From Thermoleophilia bacterium (GTDB taxonomy: Bacteria > Actinomycetota > Thermoleophilia > Gaiellales > Gaiellaceae), in NCBI GenBank assembly GCA_025933895.1, contig JAICZB010000112.1, forward strand, positions 1 to 7,597: 7,597 bases of DNA, in the 5' to 3' direction. Of this stretch, positions 1 through 5,134 are shown in pieces (position 1 is the stretch's first letter; each line of letters opens with the position of its first letter). The translations under genes and the position numbers were made by a program. The notes beneath the pieces are model-generated. The model saw only the letters and a program-made list of their open reading frames with translations, was not told where the DNA came from and did no database searches.

Positions 1-665
1 CCGAAATACGTTCGTGCGGCCGCCTCGATCCCGAGCGCATGATGGCCGTACGGAATCCGGTTGAGATATGCGGCGAGGATCTGCCGCTTCGTGTAGCTCC
101 TGGTCACCTTGAGGGCGAGGCAAGCCTCGAGGCGCTTGCGCGCGAATGTCTTGTCGTCGTTCAGGAACAGGCTGCGCATGAGCTGCTGCGTGATCGTCGA
201 GGCCCCCTGCACGGTGCGTCCCGCCGATAGGTCGGCGAGCGCGGCGCGCGCGATGCTCGCGTAGTCGAGGCCGTCGTTCTTCCAGAAGGTCCGGTCCTCC
301 GCGGCGACGGTCGCCGTGCGGATCCACTTCGACATCCGGCCGTAGGCGACCGGCTGTCGGTGCAGCGGTGCCGGGATCGCGCCGAGGAAGTAGCCGTCGC
401 GGGCGTAGACGAAGGACGTGACGGGTACCGGGTTCGGCTTCCGGCCGGCGAGAGTGCAGTCATGGAGCGCGACCTGCACGGCCTTGCCCCCGGCCACCGC
501 CGCGCCTACGACGGTCGCGAACCCGAGCACGAGCACGGTGAGCAGGACGGCCGGCACCGCAAGTCCGCCCCTCCCGCTCTCGCGCCGGCGCCGCCGCGCG
601 GCGAGCACGGCGAGCAGCAGGTCGTCGTTTCTCCGGCGCCGCGGACGCCGACGCGGTTGAGCCAT
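1..665 (-). CDS. Class A penicillin-binding protein, N-terminal GT51 transglycosylase part (partial)
   Basis: This is the first 221 codons of a bifunctional peptidoglycan synthase; the gene leaves the window on the left, so the transpeptidase domain is not seen. Residues 1-34 are a very Arg-rich cytoplasmic tail and about 35-58 form one membrane anchor. The GT51 domain, which polymerises lipid II outside the membrane, follows. Its three signature blocks are present: AAEDRTFW with the catalytic Glu at about residue 123, GASTITQQL at 154-162, and RKRLEACLALKVTR with YLNRIPYG at 176-207. The ATG at 665 is preceded by a clear Shine-Dalgarno sequence, GGAGGA, with suitable spacing. The gene is divergent from the amino acid dehydrogenase gene. 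The family assignment is firm. Whether it is a PBP1a or PonA type, and whether PASTA domains follow, cannot be told here. Confidence 0.93.
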   Translation of the reverse strand, partial: MAQPRRRPRRRRNDDLLLAVLAARRRRRESGRGGLAVPAVLLTVLVLGFATVVGAAVAGGKAVQVALHDCTLAGRKPNPVPVTSFVYARDGYFLGAIPAPLHRQPVAYGRMSKWIRTATVAAEDRTFWKNDGLDYASIARAALADLSAGRTVQGASTITQQLMRSLFLNDDKTFARKRLEACLALKVTRSYTKRQILAAYLNRIPYGHHALGIEAAARTYF

Positions 666-719
666 CGAATCCTCCGATTTCCGCCTGGCAAGGCGTAAAC
701 GAGGCTCCGGCAGAGGCGG
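666..719. promoter_or_regulatory. Divergent intergenic region with a small inverted repeat
   Basis: These 54 bases separate the divergent penicillin-binding protein and dehydrogenase genes, so they must hold at least part of both promoters unless the promoters lie inside the genes. A perfect inverted repeat, CGCCT-GGCA-AGGCG, sits at 682-695 and could be an operator or a chance hairpin. I see no convincing -35/-10 pair. The ribosome-binding site of the leftward gene (GGAGGA on the minus strand, about 671-676) lies at the left end. Confidence 0.4.
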
Positions 720-1781
720 ATGCGCTCCGTCTACGGTGCCGGAGTGGATTTCGAGGGCCTACTCGCCGGTTGGGACGGCGAGCACGCGGTCATCAGGCAG
801 GACGCGACGAGCGGCGCCTGGATCTTCGTGTGCGTCCACTCCACGGTGCTCGGGCCGGCCGGCGGCGGCACGCGGATGCGCGTCTACCCCGCTCCGGCCG
901 ACGGCCTCGCCGACGCGATGCGGCTGTCGGGGGCGATGACGCGGAAGATGGCCGCCGCGGGGATGCCGCGCGGCGGCGGCAAGGCCGTCCTCGCCGTGCC
1001 GGAGCTCCCCACCGGCGAGCCGCGGAAGCGCCTGCTGCGCCGCTACGGCGAGCTCGTCGCGTCGCTCGGCGGCAGCTATCGGACGGCGGGCGACATGAAC
1101 ATCTCGCCGGCCGACCTCGACGTCGTGGCCGAGACGTGCCCGTGGGTCTACGGAACGACGGGCCGCGGCGGCAACAGCGGCCGCGGCACCGCCCGCGCCG
1201 CGCTCCACGCGATCCGTGCCACGGTCGCGCACGCGTTCGGCACGCCGGATCTGGCCGGCCGTAGCATCCTGGTGCAGGGCGCAGGCGCGGTCGGCGGGAT
1301 CCTCGCGCGCGAGCTGGCGGAAGCGGGGGCGCGCGTGCTCGTCACCGACGTGGACGAGGCGCGGACCGCAGCGACCGGTTGCGAGACGGTGCCGCCCGAC
1401 CGCGCGCTCGAGGCCGAGGTCGACGTCTATTCACCCTGCGCCGTCGGCGGCACGCTCAACGCCGATTCGATCCCTCGCCTCGCCTGCCGAGCCGTCGCGG
1501 GCTGTGCGAACAACCAGCTCGCCGAGCCCGAGGACGCGGACCGGCTGCACGAGCGCGGCATCCTCTACGCGCCGGACTACGTCGTCAACGCCGGCGGGAT
1601 CATCCAGCTGATCGGGCTCGAGGACGAGGGCTGGGACGAGCCGCGGCTCGAACAGCAGCTCGCCGGGGTCGGCAACACCCTGCGCATGCTGTTCGCGGAG
1701 GCAGACGCGGACGCGATCACGCCGGCGGAGGCCGCCGAACGCCTCGTCCGGAGGCGCCTCGAGAAGAAGGCCGCAGGCTAG
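720..1781 (+). CDS. Leu/Val/Phe-type amino acid dehydrogenase (Glu/Leu/Phe/Val dehydrogenase family)
   Basis: This 353-aa protein is close to the usual length of leucine and phenylalanine dehydrogenases. The family catalyses reversible NAD-dependent oxidative deamination of an amino acid to its 2-oxo acid and ammonia, in the cytoplasm. Visible landmarks in order are GPAGGGTRM (45-53), the substrate-binding Lys in TRKMAAAG (K76), the catalytic Lys in GGGK (K88), the Asp in TAGDMN (D125), a Rossmann loop GAGAVGG followed by an acidic strand end TDVD, then CAVGGTLN, ANNQL and APDYVVNAGG. These match leucine dehydrogenase much better than hexameric glutamate dehydrogenase. The branched-chain versus aromatic substrate cannot be decided from motifs. 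The ATG at 720 has only a close AGAGG-like site; a GTG at 744 is an alternative start. A role in branched-chain amino acid breakdown or nitrogen release is inferred. Confidence 0.93.
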   Translation: MRSVYGAGVDFEGLLAGWDGEHAVIRQDATSGAWIFVCVHSTVLGPAGGGTRMRVYPAPADGLADAMRLSGAMTRKMAAAGMPRGGGKAVLAVPELPTGEPRKRLLRRYGELVASLGGSYRTAGDMNISPADLDVVAETCPWVYGTTGRGGNSGRGTARAALHAIRATVAHAFGTPDLAGRSILVQGAGAVGGILARELAEAGARVLVTDVDEARTAATGCETVPPDRALEAEVDVYSPCAVGGTLNADSIPRLACRAVAGCANNQLAEPEDADRLHERGILYAPDYVVNAGGIIQLIGLEDEGWDEPRLEQQLAGVGNTLRMLFAEADADAITPAEAAERLVRRRLEKKAAG

Positions 1782-2461
1782 CCCGAGCGGGACGCCAGGT
1801 ACCTCGCGCGCGCCCGCCGGTTGCGCGTGAGCGCGGCAAGCCCGATTCCGGCGAGCACCATGAAGGGCAGACCGAGGAACCCGAAGAGGACGAGAAGACC
1901 CCAGTTACCGCCGATCCGCGGCTTGGACGTGGCCACGCCGCCGCCGGCAGCACCAGCGGCGTAGTCGGCGGGGCCGGTCACTTTGCACTTCGAGCTCGCG
2001 CAACTTCCGGAGTGGCCGGGGCCGTACCGGAAGACCCCGTCGGTATAGAACCCGTCGACGACCCAGCGCCCGTGCCACTTCTGGAGCGTCGTGTTCTCGT
2101 CGTACATCACCGCGTGATTGCCGTGGCCGGTCTTGAGCGAGATGACGAGTCCGATCTCGGAGCGCGTCTTCCAGGTCGCGTACCACGCCGTCCGCGGATT
2201 GTTGACCACGTCGAGGTGCTGGACCGGCAGCTGGCGGCCGGATACCCAGTCCTTGCGCGCGAGGGCCCCGCGCTCGTCCGGCCCCGAGATGGACCAGCCG
2301 TCCGCAAGGTTCCGGCGCAGTACGAGGTCGTTCACGAAGCGATTGACAAGGGTCGAGATCTCGCGCGACCGCGACTTGCTCAGGTGAGGCAGCGCGAGGG
2401 CGGGCGCCGCGGCACCGAGCGCACCGAGCAGGACGAGGAAGACGACGCAGAAGCGACGCAT
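1778..2461 (-). CDS. Exported protein of unknown function with C-terminal membrane anchor
   Basis: This 227-aa protein is not recognised as a named family. The ATG at 2461 is chosen because it puts a typical signal sequence at the very N-terminus: Arg-Arg, a hydrophobic core, then an Ala-Leu-Ala type cleavage region near residue 23. The reading frame also extends to a TTG at 2503, but that start would place the signal sequence internally. The middle part (about 30-150) has a mixed pattern rich in Trp and Tyr, with stretches such as TAWYATWKT and WHGRWVVDGFY, perhaps a small alpha/beta NTF2-like fold (a guess). Two Cys (154 and 159) could pair outside the cell. A second hydrophobic segment (about 187-211) followed by an Arg-rich tail predicts a C-terminal anchor with a cytoplasmic end. 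It converges on the dehydrogenase gene, with overlapping stop codons. It may once have been the gene directly downstream of prs. Confidence 0.8.
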   Translation of the reverse strand: MRRFCVVFLVLLGALGAAAPALALPHLSKSRSREISTLVNRFVNDLVLRRNLADGWSISGPDERGALARKDWVSGRQLPVQHLDVVNNPRTAWYATWKTRSEIGLVISLKTGHGNHAVMYDENTTLQKWHGRWVVDGFYTDGVFRYGPGHSGSCASSKCKVTGPADYAAGAAGGGVATSKPRIGGNWGLLVLFGFLGLPFMVLAGIGLAALTRNRRARARYLASRSG

Positions 2462-2483
2462 CGCCTGAATAGACGATGCCCGG

Positions 2484-2501
2484 CTGGAAGAGTTGGTTCT
2501 C
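2484..2501 (+). repeat. Repeat copy A: remnant of the prs 3' end (candidate att scar)
   Basis: This 18-mer matches the last 18 bases of prs (4079-4096) at 16 of 18 positions, in the same orientation. Read on the minus strand it encodes Glu-Asn-Gln-Leu-Phe, as prs does, but the stop TAG has become CAG. It lies 22 bases before the ATG of the exported-protein gene. It is interpreted as a displaced or original 3' end of prs left by integration. A rough count puts the expected number of such chance matches in this window well below 0.01. Confidence 0.55.
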
Positions 2502-2516
2502 AACTCGGCGAACGGT

Positions 2517-2550
2517 AGACGACGGTAAGCGGCTCAGAGAGTCGTCTGAG
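2517..2550. repeat. Overlapping inverted repeats upstream of the exported-protein gene
   Basis: Two alternative perfect inverted repeats overlap here: AGACGAC (2517-2523) with GTCGTCT (2541-2547), and CTCAGA (2533-2538) with TCTGAG (2545-2550). They could form mutually exclusive hairpins or be a protein-binding site. No T-tract follows, so a standard terminator is not supported. They lie just inside the left edge of the proposed island. Confidence 0.3.
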
Positions 2551-2585
2551 TCTGCGCTAATGAGTCGGCACCGTGTTGCCGATCC

Positions 2586-2852
2586 TTGCGACTGGTGACC
2601 TTCTATCCGCACACGGACGGAGATGGGGGCGCGAAACCGGCGCCGCTCCTGACCGAGGAAGACGTGCTCTCCCTGCTCGACGCCAAGCACGAGGGGTGGA
2701 AGGGCGATCGCGAGGGCTGGGTGACCCTCGAGTGCCGCGACATCGCGTGGCGGGCTCACTATCGTCGCGGAAGAGTCCTCGAGGTGGGCTGGTGGGGCAC
2801 GCTCCCTCGCGCTCCCGCTTGGGGAGGACGAGGACGAGCCGCCGTTCTTTGA
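2586..2852 (+). CDS. Small hypothetical protein, uncertain
   Basis: This open frame of 88 codons uses TTG at 2586, or GTG at 2595; neither has a clear Shine-Dalgarno sequence. The predicted protein is Trp-rich in the middle (ending REGWVTLECRDIAW and VGWWGTLP) and matches no family I know. After about 2800 the frame turns into a Gly/Arg/Ala string of low quality, while the frame one base further on reads PLGEDEDEPPFFEDLAA and runs to a TAG at 2905-2907. That is a more protein-like tail, so a frameshift near 2795-2815 is possible. The ORF sits between repeat copies A and B and has moderately lower GC than the flanking genes. It may be a decayed cargo gene or non-coding. Confidence 0.35.
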   Translation: MRLVTFYPHTDGDGGAKPAPLLTEEDVLSLLDAKHEGWKGDREGWVTLECRDIAWRAHYRRGRVLEVGWWGTLPRAPAWGGRGRAAVL

Positions 2853-2903
2853 GGACTTAGCCGCGGCCGGCCGCTTGGCTGCTGGGCTGCTGAGCCGTTC
2901 CCG

Positions 2904-2918
2904 CTAGAAGAGCTGGTT
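2904..2918 (+). repeat. Repeat copy B: 15-bp exact copy of the prs 3' end (candidate att core)
   Basis: CTAGAAGAGCTGGTT is identical to 4079-4093, the end of prs including its stop codon, and in the same orientation. It lies immediately before the recombinase remnant. An exact 15-mer that is not a GC-rich low-complexity word is unlikely by chance in 7.6 kb. Its position at a gene 3' end and next to a tyrosine recombinase is what integration at an att core would leave. Confidence 0.6.
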
Positions 2919-3135
2919 TGGTTCGCTGCGAACTAGCGCGGGCATCCGGCCGGGCCGTCTCCATGACGTCCGCCACTCGCACGCGACCCATCTGCTGACG
3001 AGCGGGATCCCGGTGCACATCGTCGCCGCCAGACTCGGCCACTCCTCGCCTGTGGTGACGCTGACGACGTACGCGCATGTCCTCCCTACGAGCGACGAAC
3101 AAGCAGCCTCGGTGATCGCCTCCGTTCTCGCCTGA
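2908..3135 (+). pseudogene. Tyrosine recombinase (phage-type integrase), C-terminal remnant
   Basis: The frame from 2908 to the TGA at 3133-3135 encodes the end of a phage-type integrase catalytic domain. Visible are the HDVRHSHATHLL block (the conserved His-x-x-Arg), IVAARLGHSS with the second catalytic His, and TTYAHVLP with the nucleophilic Tyr, followed by a short C-terminal tail. The family cuts and rejoins DNA at att sites through this Tyr. Only about 65 of the usual 350-400 residues remain. An in-frame TAG at 2905-2907 closes the frame on the left, and no start codon with a ribosome-binding site is seen. The core-binding domain and the first catalytic Arg and Lys are missing, so it cannot be active. 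The remnant begins essentially at repeat B, suggesting a deletion that joined the att core to the middle of the integrase gene. It converges on the HEPN gene with 2 bases between stops. Confidence 0.85.
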
Positions 3136-3137
3136 GG

Positions 3138-3665
3138 CTATTGCGCCTTGCGCGCCTCGAGCGCGATGAGCGCGCAGAAGGCCTCGCGTATACCGGCGGC
3201 GACATGATCGAGCGATTGGATGACCGCCTCGGCGTCATTGACGTGGCGAACCGCTGTGGGCTTAGAGAACTTCGCCGCGTGGTCGTAGTCGGCCCTGTGT
3301 CTTGCTTCCATCAGGTCGAGGAATACAAGGGCGACGTTGAGCATCGCCGCGTTGTTCGCGATCGTGCCGACGAGCGGCGCGACATGCGTGGGCGCCTGGT
3401 TTGGGTTGGCGATCCACCCGCATACTTTCTTAATCGCCGGGTGGTCGACTGAGCGCGCCAAGGCGAACTGGTCCGCGCGCCGTCCATTTGGAAGGAGGTG
3501 CGCGACAACCGCCCAGCCAATCGCGTGAAAGACGGCGTAATACGCCGTCGACACTCCTCGGCGAAGGTTCGATTGCTTTGGCCGTCCCTGCGCCGTGTGG
3601 TGCTCGACTAGCGACCTGGCGGTCTCGAGCAATCGCTCGGGCTTGATCTGCCACGAGACCGGCAT
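3138..3665 (-). CDS. HEPN-domain protein, UPF0332-like (candidate ribonuclease toxin)
   Basis: This 175-aa protein has the HEPN four-helix pattern. The N-terminal helix pair contains LRRGVSTAYYAVFHAI (34-49), the block typical of UPF0332/HEPN proteins. A later helix carries RHRADYDH (122-129), which matches the family's R-x-ADY motif and gives an Rx4H arrangement (R124, H129), the catalytic motif of HEPN ribonucleases. It is longer than the usual 120-140 aa of UPF0332, with an insert around 60-105. The ATG at 3665 has a good ribosome-binding site, GGAAGG, about 5 bases away. It follows the 98-aa gene by 13 bases, so the two are an operon. HEPN proteins commonly act as toxins or defence RNases with a small antitoxin partner, and the location in an integrase-associated island fits this. 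The family call is by eye; the activity is inferred. Confidence 0.75.
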   Translation of the reverse strand: MPVSWQIKPERLLETARSLVEHHTAQGRPKQSNLRRGVSTAYYAVFHAIGWAVVAHLLPNGRRADQFALARSVDHPAIKKVCGWIANPNQAPTHVAPLVGTIANNAAMLNVALVFLDLMEARHRADYDHAAKFSKPTAVRHVNDAEAVIQSLDHVAAGIREAFCALIALEARKAQ

Positions 3666-3678
3666 GTTGGCCTTCCAG

Positions 3679-3975
3679 TTATCGCGCGGTCGCCGACGCC
3701 GTCTCGAAGCTGACGTACCAGGCTAGGTCGTCGCGCAAGAGCCTGAGGATGGCGTCGCGAACCAGGTGACGCAGTCGCTGGACGTCGCCCGCCGGCCATG
3801 TTTCCTCCCCCTCGGCGGGGTCGCCGAGAGTGACACGGATGAAGAGGGCGGGGTTCCCGTCTGCGTCGCGACCGCGTTCGAGGTCGACTCGCTCCACGTG
3901 CGTTCCTCGAAAGTTCGCCGTCGTCAGCTGCTCCTGAAGCGCGTCCAGGAGTTCGTTATCGAGATCTGGCGTCAT
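3679..3975 (-). CDS. Small protein of unknown family, partner of the HEPN gene (candidate antitoxin)
   Basis: This 98-aa acidic protein is encoded just upstream of the HEPN gene, in the same direction and with a 13-base gap. I do not recognise the family. It has an N-terminal helix (DLDNELLDALQEQL), a probable beta hairpin (THVERVDLERG, then ALFIRVTLGDP), the segment EGEETWPAGDV, a helix (VQRLRHLVRDAILRLL) and a final strand LAWYVSF. This is a compact alpha/beta layout without an obvious DNA-binding helix-turn-helix and without the GSxRxG motif of MNT nucleotidyltransferases, the usual HEPN partners. The ATG at 3975 has only a weak AGAG site and overlaps a short palindrome. By position it could be the antitoxin or an accessory subunit; this rests on operon context only. 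Confidence 0.72.
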   Translation of the reverse strand: MTPDLDNELLDALQEQLTTANFRGTHVERVDLERGRDADGNPALFIRVTLGDPAEGEETWPAGDVQRLRHLVRDAILRLLRDDLAWYVSFETASATAR

Positions 3976-3986
3976 CTCTACAGAGA
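3975..3986. promoter_or_regulatory. Palindrome overlapping the start of the HEPN-partner gene
   Basis: The perfect inverted repeat TCTCT-AC-AGAGA starts at the first base of the ATG (minus strand) of the 98-aa gene and covers its weak ribosome-binding site. It could be an operator for autoregulation or a small hairpin limiting translation. A 12-base palindrome can also arise by chance. Confidence 0.3.
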
Positions 3987-4025
3987 GTACTGATCGGCAC
4001 GGCGGAATCGTTCCTCAACTCGCTT

Positions 4026-4043
4026 GTTTGCAACCCGTTTGCA
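4026..4043 (+). repeat. Phased direct repeat GTTTGCA x2 (candidate integrase arm sites)
   Basis: GTTTGCA occurs at 4026-4032 and again at 4037-4043, an 11-base step, so both face the same side of the helix. The pair lies 36 bases from the prs 3' end repeat (copy C). Short direct repeats beside the core are typical of arm-type binding sites of tyrosine integrases; the function here is inferred from position. Confidence 0.4.
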
Positions 4044-4078
4044 GAAGCGGCTGTGTACCGCATGGTTGAGCCAGAAGC

Positions 4079-4096
4079 CTAGAAGAGCTGGTTCTC
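4079..4096 (+). repeat. Repeat copy C: 3' end of prs (candidate att core in use)
   Basis: This is the last 18 bases of prs, stop codon included, and the reference copy for repeats A and B. Integration into the last codons of a gene, with the element restoring the end of the reading frame, is well known for tyrosine-recombinase elements, most often at tRNA genes. Confidence 0.55.
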
Positions 4097-5134
4097 GCCG
4101 CCGAAGATCGCCGATACGGAGTCGTCGGCGAACACGTTCATGATCGTCTCGGCGAGGAGGCCCGCGACCGGGAGGACGGTGAGGTTCGGCGGCGCCTCGA
4201 GCCGGTTCACCGGCACGGTGTCGGTGATGACAATCCCCTCGATCGGTGCGTCGTGAAACTTGGCCAGCGCGCCGCCGCAGAACACGCCGTGGGTCGCGTA
4301 GACGTAGACCTCGCGCGCGCCCTGTCCGAGCAGCGCGTGCACGTTCGCGATCAGCGTGCCGCCGGTCATGATCACGTCGTCGCCGACGATCGCGACCTTG
4401 TCGCGGACCTTGCCCGTGACCTCCGTGATCTCCGCCTGATCGCGGGCCGGCCGCGTCTTGTGCATGATCGCGAAGTCGCCCTCGATCATGTTCGCGAAGC
4501 GGACGGCCACCTTGGCGCGGCCCTCGTCGGGCGCGACGGAGACGACGCCGGGGCCGGTCAGCCCGAGGTCGCGGAAGTGGCGCGCGAAGAGCGGCTGCGC
4601 CGTCATGTGGTCGACGGGAATCGTGAAGAAGCCCTGGATCTGGCCGGCGTGGAGGTCCATCGTCAGGACGCGGTCGGCGCCGGCGAGCTGGATCATGTCC
4701 GCGACGAGACGCGCCGAGATCGGCTCGCGCGGCTTCGCCTTGCGGTCCTGGCGCGCGTACGGGAAGAGCGGCACGACAGCGGTGATCCGCTTCGCCGACG
4801 CGAGCTTCGCCGCCTGGATCATGAAGACGAGCTCCATGAGGTTGCGGTCGACGTCCCCGACTCCGGTCTGCACGATGAAGACGTCGGCGCCGCGGATCGA
4901 CTCGAGGTAGCGGCAGTACGTCTCGCCGTTCGAGAACGTCTCGAGCTCCACGTCACCGAGCTCGACACCGAGCTTCTCGGCGATCTCCTGCGCGAGGTCC
5001 GGGTGCGAACGGCCGGCGAAGACCATCAGCCGCTTCAGCGGGCCGCGCTCGATGAAGTGCTGAGGGGACGGATCCGTCACCACGCGCGCCTCGAGCCCCG
5101 GAAGGGCCAGCTCAGTCGCCGTCGGGCTTTCCAT
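4079..5134 (-). CDS. prs: Ribose-phosphate pyrophosphokinase (PRPP synthetase)
   Basis: This enzyme makes PRPP from ribose 5-phosphate and ATP for purine, pyrimidine, NAD, His and Trp synthesis. With the ATG at 5134 it has 351 aa. The family core begins at about residue 36 (LMVFAGRSHPDLAQEIAEKL), so there is an N-terminal extension of about 36 residues compared with the usual 315. Visible are the flexible ATP-binding loop (FPYARQDRKAKPREPIS), MDLHAGQIQGFF, and the PRPP loop GDDVIMTGGTL (251-261). In that loop Met256 stands where class I enzymes have the third Asp of DDMIDT. The ATG at 5134 overlaps the end of glmU by 23 bases and has no strong Shine-Dalgarno sequence. A GTG at 5083 (with GAGG 5 bases upstream) or the ATG at 5026 (exactly 315 aa) are alternatives. 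The 3' end is the candidate att site of the neighbouring island. Identity is secure; the start is not. Confidence 0.94.
   Translation of the reverse strand: MESPTATELALPGLEARVVTDPSPQHFIERGPLKRLMVFAGRSHPDLAQEIAEKLGVELGDVELETFSNGETYCRYLESIRGADVFIVQTGVGDVDRNLMELVFMIQAAKLASAKRITAVVPLFPYARQDRKAKPREPISARLVADMIQLAGADRVLTMDLHAGQIQGFFTIPVDHMTAQPLFARHFRDLGLTGPGVVSVAPDEGRAKVAVRFANMIEGDFAIMHKTRPARDQAEITEVTGKVRDKVAIVGDDVIMTGGTLIANVHALLGQGAREVYVYATHGVFCGGALAKFHDAPIEGIVITDTVPVNRLEAPPNLTVLPVAGLLAETIMNVFADDSVSAIFGGENQLF

Larger units (their letters stand above)
2484..4096. mobile_element. Decayed integrative element(s) at the 3' end of prs
   Basis: The segment is bracketed by direct copies of the prs 3' end (A, B and C). 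It contains the recombinase remnant, an accessory two-gene operon and integrase-arm-like repeats, and several stretches have lower GC than the flanks (for example 32 of 60 bases at 3961-4020 against 43 of 60 at 4561-4620 within prs). As in many tyrosine-recombinase elements, the integrase gene points toward the nearest att site with arm sites (C). Copies A to B (about 0.4 kb) and B to C (about 1.2 kb) could be two successive insertions, or one element with an internal core. The boundaries are inferred from the repeats. Confidence 0.55.

Noticed and set aside
1379..2518. A 379-codon plus-strand open frame across the dehydrogenase end and the exported-protein gene
   Set aside because: It overlaps the true dehydrogenase frame and has low-complexity Arg/Gly composition; the minus-strand frame there has a proper signal sequence and anchor.
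1905..2759. A 284-codon minus-strand open frame
   Set aside because: It is a shadow of the exported-protein gene in another frame. It happens to contain the Glu-Asn-Gln-Leu-Phe of repeat A, which is explained by the prs-end copy.
2857..3102. An 81-codon minus-strand open frame
   Set aside because: It is antisense to the integrase remnant, whose catalytic motifs are unmistakable.
4047..4061. GCGG...CCGC hairpin as a terminator for prs
   Set aside because: The stem is only 4 pairs with a 7-base loop and no T-tract follows on the minus strand.
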